Assembly (NCBI GenBank): GCA_040954595.2
Contig: CM082577.2
Span: 3,844,001-3,908,000 of the forward strand
Length of the DNA stretch: 64,000 nt
Reading direction: 5' to 3'
DNA from: Balanoglossus misakiensis
Taxonomy: Eukaryota; Hemichordata
Below, one piece after another: positions 1 to 13,100 of the stretch. A program made the position numbers and the translations under genes. Position 1 is the stretch's first letter. The number at the start of each line of letters is the position of its first letter. Under the pieces are notes generated by a model. It was not told the DNA's origin. It worked only from the letters and a program-made list of their open reading frames with translations, and made no database searches.

Positions 1-3000
1 GGAGCAGATTGCAAAATATGGTGGCAGATATCCAGTAGAATATATCGAACATATATACGTGTACTTTGCCAGACTCGTCGGCGACTCTTGCTGCTGATGA
101 CCCTTCGGGCTAACAATAGACGAGTGCGACATCGTATAAAAACAGATAATACCTGCCAATTTAAATGGGCCTTCCCAGAATAAATATTGAACACATCGAT
201 AAATCAACGTCCACATAGCGTCATTGTATAAGTACGTCAAAGAAACAGGCCACGAACAGTCATTTGAATGGTAATGTTAAGCAACGAAAGTTTGGAAGTC
301 GTGCAATTACAAAGCCAACATCTTAGTCGTGCGATTGGTTTAATTCATTGGAAATTGTCAAGAGAGAATAAGTGTCAGAAGCTGCCACACGTTCTGTTTC
401 AACACGTGCAGCGACAACTGTAAGCGACGCGGGAATCCAATAAAGTAATTGCTTTGAATGTTACGTAATGACAGTAAATGGATCATGTGGACTGTTGCAA
501 TAATTTATGAGGGGTTTAGGTTTATAGGCAGTATAACTTAAGTGTTAATAATTTGAACCTTTGACTTAAGAATATATATATCAGTATCCTTTCATGTTGG
601 ATGACCACATTTTGGTTTTTAAATCTCATTTGCATATTTTGTGTTTAAAGTGCCCAGTTTGATTTCAGTTTGATGAAAGTCAATTTCATCGTGCATGCTC
701 TGTCTAGAGTATGACGAATTGCAAAGGACACGTTCGCTTGTAAGTTTATATTACCAAGGCTCAGAACATATGAACTAGACTCGCTTGTTAATACCTTGAA
801 CCTGAGAATGACGAAGCCGCTGGCAACGAGCGACTCTCTGTCGTGACCTCGTCGCTCCCAGAGTTTCAAGGTCTGACAAGCGAGACCAATCATGGCACGT
901 CTCTACATAGAATTCGCTGTACGGAATTATTCCCGGAACCATACCTTATAATTATGATCTGGCAGATGAAGTTAACTTGTTCTGTGGCGGTGTCGTTCCA
1001 CTTGCACTTCGTGTGATATTTTATTCCTGCTTTATTTTCCACGCTGTGGAATTAGCACGGATAGCCTGAGGCGCGCAACTTTGAAGCGTGACTTTCTACT
1101 CGCGTCGAGTCTTCTAACATTGCACCAAAGAAATTGGCGGTACAATTACAGTTGGCTATTCCCCATGGCAAGACTGCCTCTCTGCAAAATCATGACACGA
1201 TGTAACACAGATGGAGAACATCATTCATTAGCCACCATGTTTTCAGGGGTATATTATACTGTGGCCAGTCCTGTGTCGTGTCAGAAATTACACAATCCAC
1301 GTGTTAAACCCGATCGAGCCACTAAAGTTAAATTAGTATTATTCGCAGTTGTGTACGGTATATTTAAAATGGTGATCAGCTAGGTTTACTATACATATGA
1401 TACTACTAAACTCCTTACTAATAGCACAGTCCCCCTATAATACTAAGAGGTACAGTGTACATGTACTGGGCAAATAGTTAAAATTCAAAATGGCCGCCTT
1501 TAAGTGCCGCACAGTGTCTCCTTTGAAATGAATATAATCGCAGTGCATCCATGTCGTCACGTAGTGGTTGCTTAATTAGGCACGTGTGCACGGGTCACTC
1601 GGCTTCCTGTTATGGAGCAAGGCCCAGACGATTGACAGTTCGTCAACCACTTCAGAATATCAATTAAACATTGGCACTTTAACGATGTGATGGAACTAAG
1701 AGAGGGCCTACTTTATCAACTGTGAAAAACGCTTGTCTTAAGTGCATTGACGGCCATGAGACAGTAGTGTTATATTATTGAATTTTCACATTTTTAAATC
1801 ATTCACACTTTTAATGCATATTTTTGACCGTTGTATCACACCCAGTCAACTGAATTCCATTCAAAATGGCGACCTCTTGACATATTAATCTACATGTATG
1901 CAAGGTACAATACAGCATTCTAAGGTTTCAACGAAGTGCTGCTCTATTTGTCCTACTACTTCAGACTGTCAAGAGGCATGATGATTTAATTGTTTTTGCC
2001 CCAGTCATTCCGGTTGTGCGGAGTTAGTCACATTAATCAGCATTATTCCAAAGCAAATCTTTGAAACTTGATATTGTGTTTACTCAAATCTAAACTTCAA
2101 ACACACGCAATGGGATCGCAAAACCTACACAAGAAAGATATTCCCGTGCCAAATATCGAGTTAAAATGTCTGTGGCTTTTCAATGTTTTGAATCTCAAAA
2201 TTTTAGCAGATGTAGTTATTGAGTAAAAAAAGTGTGATCAAGATGTGATCAAGATACATGTAGATAATTATTGACCAAGAGCTGACAGTGTTCAATCATG
2301 AACTATAGGCAATTAAGATGAAAGCCCTTCATTCAGAAATTGAAGGAATTCCTTCCCCCATATTATGAGGCTTATTCAAGTGAACTTGTCGGCTAGGCTT
2401 GGATAAATATTATTTTAGCTGCTTCAAATATAACACTTCATATTTTTGTACAATCTTATCAAAGCAAAAGGGATTGTACATACATGAAACTGTAATGAGT
2501 GTAAACACTAAAACTGTGCTGTGGGTTGACAGGTGGCGAGGGCAGGGGACGGATGGCTGGTTAAAATAAAATATTTCGCGCATCTATACTTGAGGAGGTT
2601 ACCTGTGTGGTTATCGCATGCTAGAGTTGAATATGCTACGGTTGGCTACTTCATTCATTCTAAGAATGATCTTCAGGGATTTGTGGATGAATTGTAATGT
2701 TTATAAACAAACAAACGTGGTGCGGCGACCCCTTCACTTTAAATGTTTTTCGCGCGGCTGGGAAAGTACCGGTACTTCAAAAAATGTCCGCCTCCGGGAT
2801 ACCATGAAAAGGGGTCATATCTACACCCACTACATGATAATAACGTCTGCTAAATCGCAGCTCAAAGTTCAATCGAATTCCCTATATTTCTTATTGCTGA
2901 TGGTTCCGGCTCTATCCGCATGTTCCTGATGAATGCGTTGTTAATTTTTATGGTTGTGAAAAATGGGGCCGACACGGAAGAGTTCGGAAATGTTATTGCC

Positions 3001-4155
3001 ATTTAGAATTCTGCGCCGACGCGCCACGACTGACGTCATAATGGACGTGTCTGTGTTTGGGGGTTAAAATATAACATACATGTAGCAATGTTACTCAAAT
3101 CACAGTTCCCCCGTGGAGGGATTTATTGTGAGTGTGACACAAGAGAATGTGCATTGGGAAAACATGCGTGTTATTTTCCTTCTGACCAATTTCGATTATC
3201 CACCAACACAGTGCTGTAAATTATAATAATTATAATGTGAGGACTGATTACCGGTAGAACACCACAAGACAATGTGCCTTCTGACCTTTGAGACACACTA
3301 TAATATTGCAAAATGAAGTGATAATGTGTAAGTCATGTCATGTGTTATTGCACTGTGTTGAAAGAGAAAGGACATTCGCCCACGACACTGATCTCTTGAC
3401 AATACCACGCCCAACATGCCCCACAAACATGCACAAATCTAGGATAGTTTTAAAGTCAATTATGCAGGCTGGCAGAAATAGAAATGTGCCGACATTTTGT
3501 ATATGTGCGTGTACTGATTTTTCACAGTCTGGATGCATGCGAATTAATCAACGGAAGGCAATTTCACCATGTAAAAATGCACAAGGACATTTGAACAATG
3601 ACTGGTATCACATATCACCCCCAATCAGGCCCAGGCACTGACTAAAAACCAGTGTTTGCTCTAAACATATATAGTTATGGGCTACGTTTAGCTTTTAACA
3701 AATTAAAGTATCACGCAGTAGTGCATTCTGCGATAGATAATGAAAGTTTGGTTGATTATGCATTGTTATTTCTCTTCAAGTGATCACAATATATTCACAA
3801 TGAAACTCTATGTAAATGCGTTCTTTCCAACCCCTCCATAAAGGAGGTGTACGCGTGATATTTGAGTAAACTTTTGAAAGTCGTGAACTGTCAGCAGAAA
3901 AGTTTATATCGTTCGAACGAACTCATTGAGATTTATGGCAAGCGCGAAATCTCCAGCAAAATTACATAAGCCAAATCGAATTAATTAATTGTGATTTCTG
4001 GACAATTCCTCTAGCAAAACCCCACCATACAGTCTATTGATGTTTCGTAATGAGAAACACAACGACAAGCTGCCAGAAAATCCGGAATAGACGGTACCAA
4101 TTCTTTACCCAGCAAATGTTCTAAATCCACCATTCCATCAGCTATTTATTCCACC
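1..4155. other. Upstream non-coding DNA, no gene recognised
   Basis: Short open frames occur on both strands, but none shows a recognisable domain, signal peptide with plausible continuation, or coding-like composition. An 11-bp unit (TGTGATCAAGA) is repeated in tandem at 2233-2254. The word ATTCAAAATGGC occurs near 1483 and 1858. Nothing else stands out. Confidence 0.6.
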
Positions 4156-4160
4156 ATCAA

Positions 4161-4184
4161 ATCAATCAATCAATCAATCAATCA
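4161..4184. repeat. (ATCA)6 microsatellite
   Basis: Six uninterrupted ATCA units, flanked by partial copies. Confidence 0.95.
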
Positions 4185-7100
4185 AACGTCAAACGGTGAA
4201 TTTAACACATTCACATTACAGCATGTGATTAATACATGCCAAACTAATTAGATTTCTCCTTCGAATTCGTTGCCCAATGCATGCCAATACTCGCCTCATT
4301 CCGTATTCAAAACTCGCTTGCGCCCAACACGGATTACTAGAACTCCGGCTTAAAACGCGCAGGTTCTTTTCATCAGAATTCATGCGAATTAAGTATTCAA
4401 ACGTATACAAATAAACCTGGAGCATTTCGCATTGTCCGAACAACTCTAAGCCAAATGACCGACTTTAATCACGTGTCACGCATTAAGCACATGGCAGTCA
4501 GGGTAATTCGCTCCAAAGAAATAGCAATTATAGAGATAATTAAATTTAAAGATGAACGCTTCAAATTGACAGGTGCCATGGCTCACACATTTGCAATATT
4601 CTATTATTAATATCGCGTTGATAATCACAATTTATGTATTGGCTGTGGACAGATTAGCTAAAGAGAAAATACAAGTAACTTTTTTTAAATGTGTGTGCGT
4701 TTTTTATGTCAATGGATTTTAACACATGTTCTTTAAATCTTAACTCTATTAACACATTAAAGATGACTATGGAAACGTTAGAGCATTGAGGTACGGTAGT
4801 ACGCATTTATGTAAATTACAAGATATCGAAATCAGAATAACATTCTTAGAGCTGGCCGTCATAATGTTGATATCCATCCCTTGTTGTAATTTCACATTTT
4901 TATATTTAAAAGAAATAAGACACAAGTCAAAGTTATAAACACATATAGTACGGCATTCCGCACAATAATGTGACGTGCCCAGTGACTCTCGTTTAAACGA
5001 CCCAGACACTGCGGCTCCACGCTGGCGTTAAATCCACTGTACACGGAGGAAGTGGGATTTGCTAGGTGGCCGCGCGCACCTTTGTTGTGTTATTGCTTCA
5101 TTACACATTTTTACAGCTTGCAGAAATGACGTCAGCTATAAACGTCACCACCTTCATGTTTGGTCTTGTCATTTTAGCGGCTCCGTTTATTCACCGGACT
5201 GTCGACACCTGGTCTCATTCTCACCGCGACAGACTCCTTTTATCTGACTATTTCTGAATCTTACGCCAATGGGATGCCCGGAGCAACTACTTATTTGTCG
5301 AAACCCACACGTTGCACTGTGAGCGGAAAGATACAGGTTAATGATCCTGGGTCTTTTTCATGTTTTGTCATTTTATTCAGGCTTTCATTAATGGATACAC
5401 TGTCCCCAAAAAACAGGCTGACGTATTTCACATAATATTGAATTTCACAACACTAGTATCAGAAAGCCTTGAACTCTATTCCCTAAACGCTCTGGAATCT
5501 CCTTCAAGTGCCAATATAAGCTTACACGCCCGTCTTAATTAACAAGCTCGAGGCTTTGCAATAAGCAAGTGTCCTGTACTGCAGATCCGACACATACCGA
5601 CCTATTACAGAATGACCCTGGGAGGTATGGCACTGAAATCCTGCGGAGTATCATAATGCACGAAACATATCTGCTATACTATTTCTGCCAGATCTCTCGG
5701 GACCAGTCAACGAATAAGATCTTACTTTTTATTGATCGGAGCGTTGTGCATATGATCGGCCAATGGGTGTTTAATTGGACGTCGCAGAACATTACGAGGA
5801 TGCGAGAAAAACACATTTATTGAATTTGCTTATTAAATGACGCGTTTTATTGATATCGTCTTTCAAAGTGATTCATAACGTGCAGACGTCGGTGATACGT
5901 TATTAGTTTGCACCAGACTCGTGATTCTTTAAGATTAAACTGCCCAGTCGCAATATTAGAAACCAGTTGAGTGCCCCCTTGACCACGGTCGCTCGTGATC
6001 GTGCATTGACTGATGATAAGGTAACACTCACGATTCTTAGATAAGTGTGAAAATCTTAACATGCTTTTTAAGAAGATTTCATCTGAGCCAAAATACATAG
6101 TTTTGCCATTGTTCACCAAATTGCCTCCCCTTGGCAGCTGTGACAGGGTTGGGGTGATTATTCACCATGGCGTACAAGTGAAACATTTGGGGCAATATGA
6201 ACTGTCATTGGTGGTAAATGACTAACCATTGGGATATTTTATTGATCATACAAGTTCACCATGGCGATACATCGTTATTAACTCTGCTAGTCTTCTATTA
6301 TTGACAGCTGTACTTTTCACTCCTGATGTTATTCAACTTGTATCTTTGAGGTACATTTACAATTTAGATGTCTGCTAGTACTGCGCAAAAACCAATAAAT
6401 GCTGGATACGCGAGGCGGTACAACTTGTTTTGGCTGACGATAAAAACGAATGACGAAATGTTTTTGTTTTTTTTACCTCTTTGGAAATAATATCTTTAAA
6501 TGTTACTGTAATTAGTCATACTACCGTACATTGTAATTGTTGCCTTGGTATCCGGCTGACTATTAAGTATCATTAACCTAATCAGTTAAGATTTTCTTTC
6601 TGAGTACAAGTAAGTTCAAGTTTTTTTGTTGTGGACACGTGACATTTACTTCTCTGCTTTTCTGGGTTTTTTTTCACCTTTACACGTTGACATGAGAGCA
6701 AGGTGGATCTCGACGGGGAAGTGTAAAGGCATACTGGTGAGGATAGGGGTCAATTCCTTGTGACATATGCATGTATTGATCGACAGAAAAGCGATTCGAA
6801 ATCCCCGCGATGCACTATTCATGAGCGGGTCTTAGGTGTCGTGGCTGGTGAATTTAGAGTGGAAATTCATTGTGTCGTCTGTGCGTGACCGTCACAAGAA
6901 TAGCTCCCATCTATTGCCCACGAAAGATGACAGACTTAAGTGCATACATGTATACACCAGTGAAGCAAAAAATCCCATTTCGGACGCACGCTACTGCTGA
7001 ATGTCGTGTCGTCATCGCAGGTTGAATTCAGAACCCACCGATTTATTTCGTTACAACCATGCATGAATTACTTCAACTCGCCATTGTGTACTTCTCACAA

Positions 7101-10100
7101 AGCTATCTACCGGTAAGCTCGCCGCGATACATCAACGCAACGTTTATAAATTAATGTATACGGCCGAAACTCGTCTCGGTATTTTTATGTGCGCATCGCC
7201 ATGGATTGGAATTTCAAAGGCCGCACACTTTTAATTTTTTTAAGCTCTCGTAAGTTTGTGCCGGCGAATTCGCGCCCTGACGTTCTCGACATAATTCCGC
7301 GCTTCAGTGAAGAAACGCAAGAGCCTCATCTAGCCATCGCAATCGCATACCTCTGAAACATGTTCCGGTGTATTCACTTGCGTTTATTGCGAATGAAAGT
7401 TACCTTGAAATCAAACAAACGACGTCTCGATTTGCATAGCGTGGAAATTATCAACCATGATTGCAATCAAAATAGAATCTTTTATTGGTATAGGCCAGGG
7501 ACGTGTTGATAGTCTGGCGGCGATTTTAAATTTCACTGGTCCATACTGTACACAGATAACGGGGCCTAAGGATGTTCACATTGAGCACATACCAACGAAT
7601 AATTGAATCTTAATTAAGGCAGGCGGGGGGACGGATGCCCAGCTGTGTTTTGAAGTGCCAATGCACGACATCGTGTCTGTCATATTTGCTGTGGATTGAC
7701 TCAGGCAATTGCACATGTTTGAAAGTGTATAGATCCCAGTTGATATGACTAGGCGGAAAACGAACGTTTGCTTTTTCCGTCGAACAGACTGTACATCACC
7801 TCAATATTCGCTTTGTTGTGATTTTAGAATACTGAATTCCAATCGAATTCGAAAAACACAGATTTCATTTTATATTCAGACAGAAGGCTCGACGCTATGT
7901 ATCACTGTAAGTAATCAGCGATAGCTTGTCGCCAACTCCGAGAAGTGTCAACCAATAAATCTATCATTATTCCTAAAGAACGACCTAAAATTGTCAGAAC
8001 ATTCACCTTATCAAGAGCCGTGGCACCTCAAATGTTGCACAGAACTTGGCGTAATGGATTGTGTATAGGTACATGGTAACACGCTGCGAGAATAATTTGC
8101 AGTAAATCTGGATTATACTGCACTACGACCTTGGTGATATGAATTGTACTTTTTGATTGGAGCAATCAATCTATTTGTGTTGAGAGGAAGAGGCGGAAAA
8201 CCAATATATTCGTCGTGTGAATTCTTGTACTCCGCTAAATAATAAAAATCATCCAAACCATGGATAAGCATGGCATATCAACGCAAACAGACAAACGGTG
8301 CGTGCGTGAACTCCTGAGTTAGAAATGTTCAAACGAGAAACCTTGAGCGGACTGAACATGATACAGCTTTCATTAAATGTATAATTCAGCTAGCTGGTCG
8401 TCGCAACGTGCCAAAACATGCAAGTAACTTAAGTCTGAAAATGAATCTTCGTTACGACGTGAACTGACAAAAGACCTCACACGTGTGTATCCTAATACTC
8501 CAAAGAACCAACTAAATTAAGATCGTTTGTCCCGCACCTATTAGGGTTTTTATTGCAAGTTTTGAACATGTGAGCGTAATTGTTACCTAACATTTGACTT
8601 TAATTTCTGTCTTTGGAATGTTCTAAATACTGAAACTTGGGGTGGTTTGGTTCGCCAACTTGTAACGTCGAGTTTCTCGTTTCAGTCTGGCTTCAGATTC
8701 CTATATATCCAGAGGCTGGGTGAGGCATACTGAGTGATCGCCGGTAGAGTTATTTCAATATATCAGACTATCCCTTGTAGTCCTCTGAGGCATAACATGA
8801 TATTCAAACAATACCCACAAAGAGATGCCCCCGAAGTGTGTTTTTCCTTCATTTCCTGACCCGATTGCTCACACGGTGTGAAATTATGCACGGCATGGTG
8901 TGAGGTTGTCGCTATTCTTACTTGTAAAGCTCGCTAAATTAGCGCCGAGTTGGAGAGCCTACACTCGATTGTTGACCCTGTCGGGTTCAGTAATCGTCAA
9001 ATGAAACACTAAGCGTGTACTGCTGATGGCTATGTCCGAGAAATATAGATCCGGGGACTTTTGTTATTTTAAGTACTGTGTGATGCCTGCCTATATGCGC
9101 TGCGTGTTTCGATTGCATTGTGTATGCAGTGATAACTGAATGTGCCGCCTACAGTAGAAAATCTATCAAACAGATTCGACCTCGAATTCGTGTCAATACT
9201 TTTCATCGTTATGCATCACAGCCAATAGGACTCTCCCGGCAAAAGCAAACGAACGGTAACGGAGCAAACAGCCTGTCGAACGCGTACTTATCAACAGACG
9301 ACGTGCGGAAAAAAAAACAGGCGTCTAATTCATCACGTGATCAAGATTGGCTCAGAGAACGTACGGCCTCCTGTGTCGGTGGCGTACCGGCGGATAGTTG
9401 TACCTGCGAAAAAAATGCATTAGCTTGTCGTCCGGGCGGCAATCTAAGCCCCTCGTATTTCTGATCGGCGCCGGTGAGAGCAGAAAACTGATATTCCCCT
9501 TCAGGGTTTAATTAAGAACTCAATACAAGATGAGGCATATGAGGAGAATCCGGCAGGAGATGATGATGCCATCGCCGATCGATCCGAACGTAAGTAAAGG
9601 ACGAATTTCTTATTGCGGACTTCCGCCTGGTTAAGTGCTCAGTTCGCGTGGCAGCAATCCCTGCTTGCCCAAATGACACAATCAATGATTCCGTAAAAGT
9701 CATCCCGGACCTTACCCGAGAATTGCCGATTAAGAAACAAAACAAAGCAAACAAATTCACGGCTCACTAACATTTGTAAGTCTGTCTGGTGCACTTGCGT
9801 TTAATTCTCGCATTGCCCTGGCGTAGTTTGTAAAACAGGCCTCACTGTGTGAAAGTTGTTTGAAATCTGTTGATGTTACTTCAGCTTGAATTATCAAAGT
9901 CGGTTTCCTGTGTAACAAGAAACTCGGTGTGAGGATTCGTAGAATTTGTTTTTAATTTTTACACGAGATCATCGGAACAAGCAGCAAACAAACGCTCCCG
10001 AGCAAAACTTACAGAAAGAAGCAGCCACAGGTCGTGTAGTTTGACACTTCAGAAATATGGACAGACAAAAGAGTGAAACGATATAATATTCAATGTGTAT

Positions 10101-13100
10101 TGTTAAGCAGGAGGACGGCTCTTAACTCTACGGTTATAACTATACTGTGATATCTCATTTCATAGCCATGTCTGTCGGAATATACAATGACAAAACCCTG
10201 CAGCGATAAAACGTGGGCAGTTCTTGTAGCATTACGACACGACGCTTGGTGCAACCACGTATATGAGTGACAGTGCATAAAGTATATTTCCTAACGCTAC
10301 TTGCGACCAAGAAAGCCGGAAAATGTACGTGACATAATGGGAAACCGGGGTACCGTCTAGAAACTGACCGACGTGGTCCAATCAAGCAAGAAAGCGGCCA
10401 CATCCCCAGTGCGTCGTGCAATTCAGGAAATCCTCCATTTTACCCAATAAACGCACTGACCGAAACGAACTCGAGACACGCTTCTAAAAGAGTGGCCCGT
10501 TATTTCACAGTTGGAATCTGGTGTTCCATGATGCGAGAACGTGTTATGGGATTTAAAAATGTATTAACGAGGAATGCCGAAGCCCTTTATGAAATTTCAC
10601 ACATCCGCAAAGTGGTTTCGAACGCTTCGCCATTTCCATCAGTGAATCGTCAGTGCACTCGTATGTCTTCTTCTGTTTTCAATTAAAATTGCGCTCGCTT
10701 TCAATTGTAATATTTCCGTTGACCCAAATCAAGATATGAGAACCACTCAAAACCACGACGGCCCTGCATATTGTTATCTACAGAGGCCACACTAGCATAT
10801 GGTACCTAGAAGCTGATAACTTATTTATGGTTTTTCCTTAAATAGCTCTGCGGGATTGTAAAATTCACAAAATGCCTGTTTTACATGTAGTTATCAATAA
10901 GAATATATTTTCGGTACTTTGTTTTCCAATCGTTAATGTTCCACGATTCTATTTTACTCGCTCGTATGGCAGTACACGTCACGCATGCACGAGATTGCAA
11001 CCAGCACACCATAAGGAATGAGAATAACATGATAGACTCGCAGGATAAGTGTTTAAAATGCGCCGAGCCAATCGATGAATGTGAAAAACGAAAAATAGTT
11101 TATCTTAGAAATAGCGCCATTGAAATCTTAAAATGACGTTACAACTGTGAGCCATTTGAGGGGAAATTGCAGTTCTTCATTGACAAAAGGCTATTTCTAT
11201 GCCTGACATGTTTCTAAAATAACGGCAGGTGAAATCGAATTTTTAAAGACCAACTTTATCGAATCATACCGTTACTTTTTACCGAGACTTTTTCCCACTG
11301 CTGGAAACATCGGCTGTCAAAATTGATTATGCATAAAACACCTTCGTTGTCAAAAAACTAGTCACGAAACGTTACTGAAACATGACGTTGTTGCCTCAAT
11401 ACTGTTTGTTTTTTTGTTGATATCAATTTGACACATTTGATTCCAGGAAAAAAAATATTGACGCAACCAACGAGGTGGCTGTGACTGAGTAAACAAGACA
11501 AGATACCATTTATATTCAATGTACAATTTGCTATCCATCTGTCTCATCCTGGAAAACTAGAAAAGGACTCCCAAGAGGATATACAAGAACTCCACAATTC
11601 AACGTAGGATTGAATATTCGAGGGACCACTTATGGTCAATCTCACAGGCCTATCGCTCTGTACTTATACCGTACACCCTGTAGAAATTCAACACCTGACT
11701 GACAAAATTTACAACTTGCCGATGGGAAATACTCTTTCTCAGCTAGTGATATATCTTTTCAAGCTTAGTGAGGCAGAATACAGCCTTCCTCTATGCCACT
11801 CGACTAAAGTACTGTTATGATGAATACTTCGCAAAGTTTAAGGACACCGTGCGTTCCATGCTGGTTAACTATCCATTTTAAAAATTACCTCCATAATAAC
11901 ATGTTCTAAATAAGAGTACGAGGATTGCATAAACGCAACACACTTCTATTAATTAATTTTGAAGACGATATTCGTTACACAGATGACAGAACGACAAGGG
12001 AGAACTCTCCCTCCCTCTCATGTTGGACGTGACAACCCAAACAATCCAATGACACCAAAATAGACATGGTAATACGTGTTATTCACATCACACAGGCAGC
12101 ACTTATCCCACTAACTTCTTCCAAAGTGAATAATGCACAGCACTTGTAAATCTGACGGCGTTATAAAGGTTGCCGGGGAATGTTGTCAGTGTAAATATTC
12201 GGAAATCAATACTGCAGACTTTATTGAGGGTAAAAGTGGGTATTTACATATTCGCTGGTTATCAGGCCGACTAGTTTGACCGCCCTTCCATCAGTCGAGT
12301 CTCCTGTGGCCAGTGACAAAGCAAAGCAAATAAGTCAACATCGGCTAAATTCGATATGACGTCTAGATAAATCATGAAAGTTTGACACGTGGTGATAGTT
12401 ATTGTCACCACCTGCTTTTAAAATACACACGATAAGATATACTACGAAGATGCTTCGACACATTGCATTCTGGTTGGCATGTTAACTGTTATAGTACAAC
12501 TGACTTCATTTACAGATAATAATGGCCAGAAATACTCTCGCATTGTCATCTGTGTCACAAATATCTTTCTGACTTGAATCGGAAAGAGACATTCGTTTTA
12601 AGGGTTCGTGTCTGAAAAGGGCTTAATTGATACTAGACATTATTGCCAGAAAAGGTACGTGTTTTTGCCATCAAACCGCTAAATATTTCCATTGGTGATC
12701 TCAAATGGGAAGGGATCCGGAATTCAACATTTTATCAGGTGGTAATTACTATGGTCTTTGAACAATACATATAAAACGAACATTTCATTATTATTCCACC
12801 AGCAGAAACGTTCCCAGAGACGCGCCAACCGTGCTTCCGCATGTATTTCCCCAGACCTATGCAAACTAATGGCTTTCCGCGACAAAAACGGCAATAAGCA
12901 AAACGTGACCAGACTACAATAACCGATGCAGTGTTGGCGAGGAGCCTTTGTGAGAAGCGTTATTCCAGCGCCACGTTTGATTGAAATAGTCGATTTATGT
13001 CAGAGATTCCAATAAACCTGCAATAACTTCTGCAACGATCTCCACTACAAAGGCATATCAGACCAACCGGGCACATCAAATCGTCGAAAAAGAACATGCA

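Noticed and set aside
1081-1383. 100-codon + strand frame
   Set aside because: No recognisable motif or splice context; composition like the surrounding DNA.
9120-9464. 114-codon + strand frame in a CpG-richer patch
   Set aside because: Starts at a non-ATG codon; no domain, no clear splice sites, low-complexity polar content.
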